Assembly (NCBI RefSeq): GCF_009720865.1
Contig: NZ_WNLA01000004.1
Coordinates: 124,001-188,000, forward strand
Length of the DNA stretch: 64,000 nucleotides
DNA from: Pseudoduganella ginsengisoli
GTDB taxonomy: Bacteria > Pseudomonadota > Gammaproteobacteria > Burkholderiales > Burkholderiaceae_D
Direction: 5' to 3'
The translations under genes were made by a program, and so were the position numbers. Below, piece by piece: positions 33,320 through 42,054 of this stretch (the first letter of the stretch is position 1; every line of letters begins with the position of its first letter). The notes beneath the pieces are model-generated. The model did no database searches. It saw nothing but the letters and a program-made list of their open reading frames with translations, and had not been told where the DNA came from.

Positions 33320-34522
33320 TCAGTAAATCGCTTCCAAACTGCGCGGCCCAAAATACTTTTCATACTCTTGCGCAGCCGACGTATCCATCATCCCCGCAAT
33401 GTAATCGACCACCAGCCGCTCCTGGCTATCTTTTAAGCACCGCAATTCCGGCGGCAGCAAGATGTTGCCCCGGTTGTAGTGCCGGTCCGTCAGCACTTCA
33501 AACAAGCCGCGAATAATCTTTTCGCCGCGCTTTTCATACAGCTGCACATCTTTCTTGCGCAAAATCGCCTTCCACAGCAAGCTCTTTAACCCCTTGGCCA
33601 GCAACAGCTTGGATTTGTAGCCCAGCTGCCCATCGACGACAGCGATATCGCGGCACAGTTCATACACGATCTGCGACGTCAATTCCTTGCGCAGCACAAT
33701 GGAATATTCTTCCGACGATGCATGCTGCTCGCATTTCAGCGCTTCGCTGTGGGCGAAATCCGAGATACACGTGAACATGCCGTACGCAGCGCCATACTCC
33801 GGGCTGATCTTGAATTCATGGGCAATTTCGCCCACCGTGATAATGCCGAACGATAGCGCATCTTCCACGTCATGCGCCGCGTACGCGATTTCATCGGACA
33901 AATCCATGATTTGCGCATCGATGCTTTTCGTGACGGCGACCCCGTGCTTTGCCAGTTCGCCCGACAGGAATGCATGGTCATCGTCGTACAGGAATTTCCT
34001 GGGATTTTCCGCCCGCGTGTGGAAATACTTGGTGATGCCGAACAGCGTACGCACCGTCAAGTTCAAGCCAGGATAGCCATAGTGGCGTTTTTCCAGCGTG
34101 CGCAAGATGCGGAACGCTTGTGCATTGCCTTCAAACCCGCCCACTTCGGCGCACAGGCTGTCGAGGATTTTCTCGCCATAGTGGCCGAAGGGCGGGTTGC
34201 CGATGTCGTGCGCCAGTGAACAGGTTTCCGTCACCACGCTGCGCTCCAGTCCCAGTTCCGCGGCAATCGAGCGGGCGATTTGCGCCACTTCCAGGCTGTG
34301 GGTCAAACGGTTGCGGTTGAAGCGGTTGGCGTCGACGCCGAGCAATTGCATCTTGCCCTGCAGGCGGCGGAACGATGCCGCATACAGCACACGCGCGTAA
34401 TCGCGCATGCCGTCTTCGCGGGCTTCACTGCGGCCGTCATGCTGGGCGTGCACGCGGTATTCAAGGGGGCGGATCAGCGCTTCCTGCTGCCGCGCGTAAG
34501 CGATGGTGTCTTGAGAGTACAT
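33320..34522 (-). CDS. dgt: Deoxyguanosinetriphosphate triphosphohydrolase-like protein
   Basis: A 400-residue HD-domain enzyme that removes triphosphate from dNTPs. The metal-binding residues are clear: H in NRLTHSLEVAQIAR, HD in SLAHDIGNPPFGHYGE, and a later Asp in DLSDEIAYAAHDVEDAL. N-terminal GMRDYARVLYAASFRRLQGKMQ is the usual dGTPase start region. It controls dNTP pools and possibly phage defence. It is divergent from the sodium symporter gene. Confidence 0.92.
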   Translation of the reverse strand: MYSQDTIAYARQQEALIRPLEYRVHAQHDGRSEAREDGMRDYARVLYAASFRRLQGKMQLLGVDANRFNRNRLTHSLEVAQIARSIAAELGLERSVVTETCSLAHDIGNPPFGHYGEKILDSLCAEVGGFEGNAQAFRILRTLEKRHYGYPGLNLTVRTLFGITKYFHTRAENPRKFLYDDDHAFLSGELAKHGVAVTKSIDAQIMDLSDEIAYAAHDVEDALSFGIITVGEIAHEFKISPEYGAAYGMFTCISDFAHSEALKCEQHASSEEYSIVLRKELTSQIVYELCRDIAVVDGQLGYKSKLLLAKGLKSLLWKAILRKKDVQLYEKRGEKIIRGLFEVLTDRHYNRGNILLPPELRCLKDSQERLVVDYIAGMMDTSAAQEYEKYFGPRSLEAIY

Positions 34523-34604
34523 GGCGCCATTGTAAGCGACCGCTAAGGAAGGGCGGGTGAGTCAGTGTTATATTGCGCCCCAAAGTTTTTCGTATCGGAA
34601 ATAT

Positions 34605-36068
34605 ATGTCTCCCGCTCTCCTGTTTGCCATCGTGCTGGCGTATTTCGCGCTGCTGCTGGGTGTCGCCTGGCGGACGTCGCGCAACGCCACCAATGCCAGC
34701 TTTTTTATCGGTAACAAGAACAGCCACTGGATGCTGGTGGCGTTCGGCATGGTGGGTACCACGTTATCCGGCGTGACGTTCATCAGCGTGCCCGGCGCCG
34801 TGGGGCGCGATGGCTTTGGCTACCTGCAAATCACGCTGGGCTATGTGCTGGGCTACCTGGCCGTGACGTTCGTGCTGCTGCCGCTGTACTACCGCCTGCA
34901 ACTCACGTCGATTTACCACTACCTCGACATGCGGCTGGGCCGCCGGTCGCGCCAGAGCGGCGCCGCGTTTTTCCTGCTGTCGCGCACATTGGGCGCCAGC
35001 GCACGGCTGTACCTGGTCGTCAATATTTTGCAGGCCACCTTGCTGGACAGCCTGGGCGTGCCATTCTGGATCACCGCCAGCGTGATCCTTGCGATGATCT
35101 TGCTGTACACATTCGAAGGCGGCGTGAAAACCATTGTATGGACCGATACGCTGCAAACGGCGTGCATGCTGGCCGGGCTGATTGCGTGCGCCGCATTCCT
35201 GCTGCATGCGCTGAATCTCGATGCCGCAGGTGCACTGGCGCAGATGGGCGACAGGGGCCTGTCGCGCGTGCTGACGATGGACGTCAACAGCCCGCTGTAC
35301 TTCTGGAAGCAGGTGGTGGCCGGCATGTTCATCACGATTGCCATGACGGGCATGGACCAGGAAATGATGCAAAAAAATATCTCCGTGCGCACGCTGGCCG
35401 GTGCGCAAAAGAACATGCTGCTGTTGACAGTGATATTGACCGGCGTGCTGGTCTTGTTCCTGTTCCTCGGCGGCTTGCTGCACCTGTATGCGCCGCTGGC
35501 CGGCGTGGCGGCCAAAGGCGACCAGCTGTTCCCGGCCATCGTCATGGGCCACATGCCGGCCGTGATCCAGCTGGTGTTTTTCATTGCATTGGTGTCGGCG
35601 CTGTTTCCCAGTGCGGACGGGGCGATTACCGCGCTGACGTCATCGTTTTGCATCGACATGCTGGGCATCGAGCGCCGCGCCGATTTAACGGAAGCGCAGC
35701 GGATCGGCCTGCGGCGCCGCGTGCATCTGGCCTTTTGCGCGCTGTTCCTTGTACTGGTAATGGTATTTAAATGGATTGCCAGTCCCAGCGTGATCGTCGT
35801 GATCTTGAAGCTGGCCGGCTACACGTATGGCCCGCTGCTGGGTTTGTTTGCGTTTGGGATGTTGACGCAGCGCAAGGTCAATGACCGCTGGGTGCCGCTG
35901 GTGGCGCTGGCGGGGCCGGTCTTATGCTGGCTGCTTGACGTTTGGCAAGGTGTGCTGTTCGGGCCGTACCGGATCGGCCTGGAACTGTTGGTGGTCAATG
36001 GTTTGCTGGTGATGGCGGGACTGTTTTTGATCTCCCGCCCAGTGGTAAATAAAGGCTGTATCCGTTAA
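34605..36068 (+). CDS. Sodium:solute symporter (SSS family)
   Basis: A 487-residue membrane protein with about 13 TM helices of the LeuT-like SLC5 fold. Visible family features are TTLSGVTFISVPGAVGRDGFGYL (TM1-2), YHYLDMRLGRRSRQ and GGVKTIVWTDTLQTACM. The substrate (sugar, acid or proline type) cannot be told. ATG 34605 is used instead of GTG 34557 because homologues start near the first TM helix. It is followed 37 bases later by sppA. Confidence 0.9.
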   Translation: MSPALLFAIVLAYFALLLGVAWRTSRNATNASFFIGNKNSHWMLVAFGMVGTTLSGVTFISVPGAVGRDGFGYLQITLGYVLGYLAVTFVLLPLYYRLQLTSIYHYLDMRLGRRSRQSGAAFFLLSRTLGASARLYLVVNILQATLLDSLGVPFWITASVILAMILLYTFEGGVKTIVWTDTLQTACMLAGLIACAAFLLHALNLDAAGALAQMGDRGLSRVLTMDVNSPLYFWKQVVAGMFITIAMTGMDQEMMQKNISVRTLAGAQKNMLLLTVILTGVLVLFLFLGGLLHLYAPLAGVAAKGDQLFPAIVMGHMPAVIQLVFFIALVSALFPSADGAITALTSSFCIDMLGIERRADLTEAQRIGLRRRVHLAFCALFLVLVMVFKWIASPSVIVVILKLAGYTYGPLLGLFAFGMLTQRKVNDRWVPLVALAGPVLCWLLDVWQGVLFGPYRIGLELLVVNGLLVMAGLFLISRPVVNKGCIR

Positions 36069-36105
36069 AGTGTTGCCAGAAATTAAATTTCAACAAGGAG
36101 TCATG

Positions 36106-37977
36106 ATGTCACGATCCATCTTTTCCTATGTGCGCCGCGGCTTTGGCTTTGCCTGGCGCGCACTGGATGCGGGCCGCAGGGCCATTTTCAATTTGATTTT
36201 CCTGATCGTGCTGCTGGCGCTGGCGTGGGCCATCATCTTTGGCGGCCCCAAGCCGCTCAGTGAAAAAACCACGCTGGTGCTGGATTTGAAGGGCGAGCTG
36301 GTGGAACAGTCGCCCAGCAGCGTGCGCGACGCGCTGAAAGCCAACCTGACGGGCAGCGAGGCGCACCGCACCGTCGTGCTGCGCGATGTGCTGACGGTGC
36401 TGGACGCGGCAGCCAAGGATCCAAACGTGGGCGGCGCCTTGCTGCTGCTGGACGACATGGATGGCGGCGGCCAGGCCAGCTTGCGCGAAGTGGCGCGCGC
36501 GGTGGAACGCTTCAAGGCGTCCGGCAAGAAAGTCGTCGCATGGGGTAACAACTATAGCCAGCGCCAATACCTGGTGGCCGCGCATGCGAACGAAGTGTAT
36601 GTGCACCCGATGGGCGGCGTGATGCTGGAAGGCTTTGGCCGCCACCGCAATTACTACCGCGATGCGCTGGACAAGATCGGCATTACCGTCAACCTGATGA
36701 AAGTCGGCACGTACAAGAGCTTTGCCGAACCCTATATCGCCAATGGTCCGTCGCCGGCCGCGCAAGAAGCGGAAGCGTATCTGCAAAATGCACTGTGGGC
36801 CAACTACACGGATGAAGTGGAAAAATCGCGCAAGCTGCCGCAAGGCCAGGTTATGAAAATCATCGATGATTTGCCTGCGCTGTTTGAAAAGGCGGGCGGT
36901 GATATGGGTAAATTCTCGCAAGAGAACAAGTTCGTCGATGGCTTGAAAACCCGCGACGAAATCCGCCAGATGATGATCGACCGTGGCGCCAAGGATGCGC
37001 AAGGCAAATCGTTCCGCCAGGTGGGCTTTGACGAATACCTGGCCCGCAACCGTCCGAAAATCATGGGCGATGCCGTCGGCGTCGTGATGGCGGTCGGTGA
37101 AATCAGCGACGGCATGGCGCCTCCGGGACAAATCGGCGGCCTGTCCACGTCGAACCTGATCCGCGCCGCGCGTGAAGACAAGAACATCAAGGCGGTCGTG
37201 CTGCGCATTGACTCGCCGGGCGGCAGCGCCTTTGCTTCGGAACAGATCCGCCGCGAACTGGAACTGACCCGCGCGGCGGGCAAGCCGGTCATTGTTTCGA
37301 TGGGTAACGTGGCGGCGTCGGGCGGCTACTGGATTTCCATGTCGGCCGATGAAGTCATTGCCGAGCCGAATACCGTCACCGGTTCGATCGGCGTGTTCGC
37401 CATCTTGCCGACGGCGGAAAAAGTCGGCGACAAGCTGGGCATCCACACGGGCGGCGTGACCACCACGTGGCTGGCTGGCGCATACAACCCGCTGCGCCCG
37501 ATGGATCCGCGCTTCAAGCAGTTGATCCAGACCAGCGTCAATCATATCTATAGCGACTTTACGGCCCGCGCGGCGGCTGCACGCAAGACCACGCCGGAGA
37601 AAATCGATGAAGTGGCGCAGGGCCGTGTGTGGACTGGCGCGCAAGCCAAAGAGCGCGGCCTGGTGGACCGCCTGGGTACGTACCAGGACGCGCTGAAGAC
37701 CGCAGCCGAGCGCGCGAAGCTGGGCCCGGATCACCGCATCGTGTACATCGAGCGTGAATCGTCGAAGTTCGACAAGCTGCTGGAATTGTTTGGCGGCTCC
37801 GTGACGCACGCCGTTGCCGATACGCTGGCGCCGTTCGTCAAGGCGTCGATTGCGCCGACCGGTTTGCCGATGGGCGCGGCGGCGGAAACCGCGAAGGAAT
37901 TGAGCTGGCTGAATGAAGTCTCGGTCCAGCACAAGCCATTCGCGGCCATCACGCACTGCCTGTGCGAATCGCCATAA
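36106..37977 (+). CDS. sppA: Signal peptide peptidase SppA, 67-kDa type
   Basis: A 623-residue inner-membrane serine protease with one N-terminal TM (FNLIFLIVLLALAWAIIF) and two tandem S49 domains. The general-base lysine is K204 (GTYKSFAEPY) and the nucleophile S405 (GNVAASGGYWIS), the Lys/Ser dyad supplied by the two halves. It degrades cleaved signal peptides in the membrane. ATG 36106 lies 5 bases after AAGGAG. Its 3' end overlaps the convergent LysR gene by 29 bases. Confidence 0.95.
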   Translation: MSRSIFSYVRRGFGFAWRALDAGRRAIFNLIFLIVLLALAWAIIFGGPKPLSEKTTLVLDLKGELVEQSPSSVRDALKANLTGSEAHRTVVLRDVLTVLDAAAKDPNVGGALLLLDDMDGGGQASLREVARAVERFKASGKKVVAWGNNYSQRQYLVAAHANEVYVHPMGGVMLEGFGRHRNYYRDALDKIGITVNLMKVGTYKSFAEPYIANGPSPAAQEAEAYLQNALWANYTDEVEKSRKLPQGQVMKIIDDLPALFEKAGGDMGKFSQENKFVDGLKTRDEIRQMMIDRGAKDAQGKSFRQVGFDEYLARNRPKIMGDAVGVVMAVGEISDGMAPPGQIGGLSTSNLIRAAREDKNIKAVVLRIDSPGGSAFASEQIRRELELTRAAGKPVIVSMGNVAASGGYWISMSADEVIAEPNTVTGSIGVFAILPTAEKVGDKLGIHTGGVTTTWLAGAYNPLRPMDPRFKQLIQTSVNHIYSDFTARAAAARKTTPEKIDEVAQGRVWTGAQAKERGLVDRLGTYQDALKTAAERAKLGPDHRIVYIERESSKFDKLLELFGGSVTHAVADTLAPFVKASIAPTGLPMGAAAETAKELSWLNEVSVQHKPFAAITHCLCESP

Positions 37978-38872
37978 GCACGTTCTTCATCCAAAGGTGG
38001 GCAGCGGTCCGGCTGTGCCGGACGTGCCCATACACCTTGACCGTATAGCGGGGAATGGCAAACGGCGCAGCATAAATGCGGATGGCCGCCGTTTCCCGCA
38101 GCGCCAGCGCCGCCTGGCGCGGCACCGTCATCACCAGTTCCGATCCGCCGATCACGAACGGCGCCGCCAGCACGGACGGCAAATACAGCGCCACGTCGCG
38201 CTGGCATCCCATCTTTTCCAGCACCTTGTCGATATAGCCGGACGACTCATTCCACGGCGTGACGACGGCATGGCGTGCCGCCAGATATTGCTCCATCGTG
38301 ATGGCGCCCCGGATGGCCGGGTGGTTTTGCGCGGCAATCACCACGTAGTCGTCGCTGAGCCAGTCGAAGCTTTCTATGCCGGGCGCCGGCGTAATCGGAT
38401 CTTCTTCATAGCCGATGCCAAAGTCGATGCGGCCCGCCGCCAGTTCTTCGCTGGATGCGCGGCCGCTGGAATAGATGACTTTGCAGCGCAAGCGGGGCGC
38501 CGCCTGCTGCAAGCGTTTCATCAACGGCGGCAGCACGGCAAACGCTGTGTAATCCGTCGCGGCCAGCACAAAGGTGCGCTCGCTGGTGGCGGGATCGAAG
38601 CCCCGTGCTTCACCCAGCCCCAGCGCCAGTGCTTCCAGGGCAGTGGCCACGGGCGCGGCCAAACCTTCCGCATAAGCTGTGGGCTGCATGGTATTGCCAA
38701 TGCGGACAAATAATTCATCGGACAGCGATTCGCGCAGGCGCGACAGCGCGTGGCTCAGCGCGGATGGGCTCATGGCCAGTTCGCTGGCGGCAGCCGTCAC
38801 GGAGCGCTGGCGCAGCAGCGCATCGAAGACGGGGAGCAGGTTCAAGTCCAGGCGGCGCAGAATAGGATGCAT
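37949..38872 (-). CDS. LysR-family transcriptional regulator
   Basis: A 307-residue LTTR starting MHPILRRLDLNLLPVFDALLRQRSV in part, with HTH AAASELAMSPSALSHALSRLRE. This opening belongs to the NodD/LinR-like branch. The 13-codon upstream extension is not supported. A 7-bp inverted repeat lies in the gap to the divergent GNAT gene, which may be its target. The 3' end overlaps sppA by 29 bases. Confidence 0.92.
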   Translation of the reverse strand: MHPILRRLDLNLLPVFDALLRQRSVTAAASELAMSPSALSHALSRLRESLSDELFVRIGNTMQPTAYAEGLAAPVATALEALALGLGEARGFDPATSERTFVLAATDYTAFAVLPPLMKRLQQAAPRLRCKVIYSSGRASSEELAAGRIDFGIGYEEDPITPAPGIESFDWLSDDYVVIAAQNHPAIRGAITMEQYLAARHAVVTPWNESSGYIDKVLEKMGCQRDVALYLPSVLAAPFVIGGSELVMTVPRQAALALRETAAIRIYAAPFAIPRYTVKVYGHVRHSRTAAHLWMKNVLMAIRTGSA

Positions 38873-38894
38873 GGTGTTCAATACTTTGTGAAAT

Positions 38895-38913
38895 AAATGC
38901 ACTTCATGCATTT
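38895..38913. promoter_or_regulatory. Inverted repeat between LysR and GNAT genes
   Basis: AAATGCA (38895-38901) and TGCATTT (38907-38913) are perfect complements with a CTTCA spacer, in the 86-base divergent region. The AT-rich dyad with a short spacer is a plausible LTTR site. Confidence 0.45.
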
Positions 38914-38958
38914 TACTGCGTGGCGTAGCATGGCGTTTTTCCTTCGTTGAGATTCGCC

Positions 38959-39438
38959 ATGACCCTTCATATCCGTCCCGCCACCATTGCCGATTCCGAA
39001 CTGATCCTGCGCTTCATCATCGAGCTGGCAGTCTATGAAAAGGCAGGCGACCAGGTGGCCGCCACTGTTGACACCATCGGCACCAGCCTGTTCGGTCCAG
39101 GCGCCCCGGCCCGTGCACTGATTTGCGAAGTGGATGGCGAGGCTGTGGGCTTTGCCGTGTATTTCTTCAATTATTCGACGTGGCAGGCGAAGAAGGGGCT
39201 CTACCTGGAAGACTTGTACGTGTCGCCGGCCAGCCGGGGCAAAGGCGCAGGCAAAGCCTTGCTGCGCCATCTGGCGGCCATTGCAGTGGAAGAGGGCTGC
39301 GGCCGCTTCGAGTGGAGTGTGCTGGACTGGAACCAGCCGGCGATCGACTTTTACCTGTCGATCGGCGCCTTGCCGCAAGACGAGTGGGTGCGGTACCGTA
39401 TGCACGGCGCCGCACTGCGCGATTTCGCGGCGGGTTAA
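38959..39438 (+). CDS. GNAT-family N-acetyltransferase (diamine/SSAT-like)
   Basis: A 159-residue GNAT protein. The acetyl-CoA loop is YVSPASRGKGAGKALLRHL (R/Q-x-x-G-x-G/A), followed by FEWSVLDWNQPAIDFYLSIGA. The length, FFNYSTWQAKKGLYLEDLYV and the WNQPAIDFY motif are like spermidine/spermine acetyltransferases. Its stop overlaps the convergent permease gene by 4 bases. Confidence 0.9.
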   Translation: MTLHIRPATIADSELILRFIIELAVYEKAGDQVAATVDTIGTSLFGPGAPARALICEVDGEAVGFAVYFFNYSTWQAKKGLYLEDLYVSPASRGKGAGKALLRHLAAIAVEEGCGRFEWSVLDWNQPAIDFYLSIGALPQDEWVRYRMHGAALRDFAAG

Positions 39439-41906
39439 GCCTGTAATGCGGTGGCGGGTTGCAAGCGTATTGCCCGCCACGCGTGGCGTGCGCCGGCAAG
39501 GCAAGCCGTGACAGCGCCCAATGCCAGCGCCCACGCCAGAGGCCACCACCCGATCGGTGCGCGCTCGACGTACGCCGACAGATAGCGCTCGATCGCCACT
39601 GCCGCCACCGGCAATCCTGCCATGGCAGGCAGCGCCACCAGCGCTGCAAGTTCCCGGGCTACCAGCTTGCCGATATCGCGCCCGCGCCCGCCATGCAATT
39701 TGCGCAGCGCGATTTCCTTCGTGCGGCGGCGGATCGCGTCGGCCGCCAGCACATAGGCGCCGCTGGCCGCCAGCATCAGCGCGACCGCCGTGGTCCCGGC
39801 CAGCAAGCCCGCGAGGCGCAAGTCGTCCGCGTAGCCGGACGCGTAAATATCCTGTGCGCTGCGCACGTCCAGCGGCGCATCAGGAAAGTAGCGCTGCCAT
39901 GCGCCGGCGATCGCCTGCTCGGCCGCGGCGGGCGAGGCGGCTGCGCGCACCGTCAGGACCGAGCCCGCCGTGCTCAATGCATAGGCGGCCGGCCGGGGCG
40001 CGGTTTTCATCGACTGGAAACGCACGTCTTGCGCCACGCCGACGATGCGCTTGCTGCGCCATTGACCGTGATCGCTGAATTGCACGGATTGCCCGATGGC
40101 CTGGTCTGGATGGGCAAATCCCAATCGGCGCGCGGCCAGCTGGTTGACCACCAGCGGTTCCGCATCGTCTTCGCGGTCCGAGCGCGATGCAAACAGGCGG
40201 CCGCTGACGGGCGCGATGCCATGGACGGTGAAGAAGTCCGTGCTGACGGACTGGATATCGGTTGCCACTTCGGCAACGCTGGCGGCGCCGCGCAGCGCCG
40301 TATGCTGCTGGTTGCGGCCGGCGCCCACCGGCTCATTGGAGACAGCCAATCCAGCAATCGCGGCGTCGCGCGCCAGCGCCTGCATCAGGCTGCGCGCTTC
40401 CGGACTGGATTGTGCATTGTGCGGTTCCGGCAATTCAAACACGAGCAATGGCCGGGGATCGAATCCCGGCGACGAATGGATGGCGTAGCGCGTTTGCCAG
40501 CCGACGGCAATCGCATAGCTGGCCAGCGCCATAGCTGCCGCCACCTGCAGCATGGCGAGCCCCTTGCGCAGCCGCGCGCCGCCCGGCGCTTCCGCATCGG
40601 GGCGGCCTGCCAGTGCCTGTGCAGGGCGTACGCGGAACGCGGCCCATGCGGGGTAAGCCGCCGTCACCAGACCCAGCGCCACGCCAATCAGCAGTGCGGC
40701 AGCCACGTTTTGTGCGCACAGGATGCCGGACAAATCACGGTTCATGGCGGCCCCGAACAGGGGCAGCGCCAGCCACGCCAGCAGCACGGCCAGCAGCGTA
40801 GCCAGCATCGACACGGCCATGGCTTCGGCAGTAAATTGCAGCGCCAGGCGCCCCAGTCCCGCGCCCAGCACCTTGCGCAAGCCGATTTCCCGGCGGCGCC
40901 GGATCACGCGGATCGTGGCCAGGTTGGCGTAATTGATGGCGGCCAGCGCCAGGACCAGCAGCGCCACGGCGGCCAGGCCGCCCACCACGTCCTTGTCGCC
41001 CCGCTCGATGCGCATCGACAGGAAGTTGGCCGACACGTCGTGGTCGAAATACGCGTCCGTCAATGGCGCCAGATGCACTTCCATGGCTTTGCGCGTGCCC
41101 AGCGCCTCGCGCGTACCGGGCGGCAGCGTTTGCATGAACGGCGCCTGGTCCAGCGCCCGCTGCAGCCCGGCCGCCACATTGGCTGGCGATGCGCCGGGCG
41201 CCAGTTTGACCAGCACATAGCCCCACCAGCCTTGCGCGCCCGTTTGCGCTTCACCGCGGATATCGGGCGGCATGATGGCGGAACCTAGGCCATGCAGCGC
41301 TTCAAATGGCATGGTGGAGTTGGCAGGCGGCGTGCGCACCACGGCGCTGATGCGCAGCGCCGCCTTGTGGCTGTTCGCGGTGCTGACCGGCACGACGCGG
41401 TTCAGCACATCCGTGGTGCCGAACAGGCGCAGCGCGGATGCTTCCGTCAACACCAGCCCGTCCGGCCTGGCCAGTGCCGCGCTGATATCGCCGCTGACTG
41501 CCTGCAGGCCCAGCATGCGCTCGAAGCCCGGCGTAACAGCGAGTCCGGCCACCGCGACCGGGCGGCTGCCGCGCTTGATGGCCAGCGGCGCCCACGTCAG
41601 GTAGCCGGCAGCCTGCTCGACGCCGGCCACCTGCGGCGCGGCGCGCGACAGCATGGCGGGGACCTGGTCATACCATGGCGCGCCGGGATCGGCATTGTGG
41701 CGCTGTTTGACGACGTAGACCCGCTGCGCATCGGGGACGTGCGCATTGTATTGCCACGAATAGCGGACAAAGCCCAGCAACAGCAGGCATACGGCCAGGC
41801 CGATGCCCAGGCCGGCAACGGCGGTCAGTGCATACGCGGGTTCGCGCGCCAGCAGCCGCAAGCCGACGCGGAAATCCTGTACCAGGCTGGAAAAGGTTCG
41901 ATTCAT
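39435..41906 (-). CDS. MacB/FtsX-type ABC permease, orphan
   Basis: An 823-residue protein with two MacB_PCD periplasmic domains and two FtsX-like permease cores, eight TM helices in all: TM near 35-57, a core of three near 325-445, a middle TM near 460, and a final core near 705-810. Such double permeases work with a MacB-type ATPase in export or mechanotransmission. No ATPase gene lies in the window, so the partner is elsewhere. ATG 41906 begins at the foot of a terminator-like hairpin with no ribosome-binding site. Confidence 0.9.
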   Translation of the reverse strand: MNRTFSSLVQDFRVGLRLLAREPAYALTAVAGLGIGLAVCLLLLGFVRYSWQYNAHVPDAQRVYVVKQRHNADPGAPWYDQVPAMLSRAAPQVAGVEQAAGYLTWAPLAIKRGSRPVAVAGLAVTPGFERMLGLQAVSGDISAALARPDGLVLTEASALRLFGTTDVLNRVVPVSTANSHKAALRISAVVRTPPANSTMPFEALHGLGSAIMPPDIRGEAQTGAQGWWGYVLVKLAPGASPANVAAGLQRALDQAPFMQTLPPGTREALGTRKAMEVHLAPLTDAYFDHDVSANFLSMRIERGDKDVVGGLAAVALLVLALAAINYANLATIRVIRRRREIGLRKVLGAGLGRLALQFTAEAMAVSMLATLLAVLLAWLALPLFGAAMNRDLSGILCAQNVAAALLIGVALGLVTAAYPAWAAFRVRPAQALAGRPDAEAPGGARLRKGLAMLQVAAAMALASYAIAVGWQTRYAIHSSPGFDPRPLLVFELPEPHNAQSSPEARSLMQALARDAAIAGLAVSNEPVGAGRNQQHTALRGAASVAEVATDIQSVSTDFFTVHGIAPVSGRLFASRSDREDDAEPLVVNQLAARRLGFAHPDQAIGQSVQFSDHGQWRSKRIVGVAQDVRFQSMKTAPRPAAYALSTAGSVLTVRAAASPAAAEQAIAGAWQRYFPDAPLDVRSAQDIYASGYADDLRLAGLLAGTTAVALMLAASGAYVLAADAIRRRTKEIALRKLHGGRGRDIGKLVARELAALVALPAMAGLPVAAVAIERYLSAYVERAPIGWWPLAWALALGAVTACLAGARHAWRAIRLQPATALQA

Positions 41907-41940
41907 GGAAAAAGCAGCGGTGGTGAAGAATACCACCGCT
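41907..41940 (-). terminator. Intrinsic terminator abutting the permease start codon
   Basis: On the minus strand AGCGGTGGT pairs perfectly with ACCACCGCT over a 7-base loop, followed by GC and TTTTT, then CC and the ATG of the permease (41906). It lies 115 bases downstream of the sensor kinase stop (42055) on the same strand. It can end the two-component transcript, and by its position could also act as an attenuator for the permease. Confidence 0.75.
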
Positions 41941-42054
41941 ATCGCAAGACGCGTGCCATATCTGGAAACGTGCGCCAGTCATGCCGGGTTGTCCGATAGC
42001 GCACGGTTCCATGCGGTACAGTGTCCGGAAACGGACAGCTATTGCGTGGGCCGG

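Noticed and set aside
39459..41288. Plus-strand open frame of 609 codons inside the permease gene
   Set aside because: It lies antisense to a clear MacB/FtsX protein and its composition (His, Arg, Gln) is typical of a shadow. No domain or ribosome site supports it.
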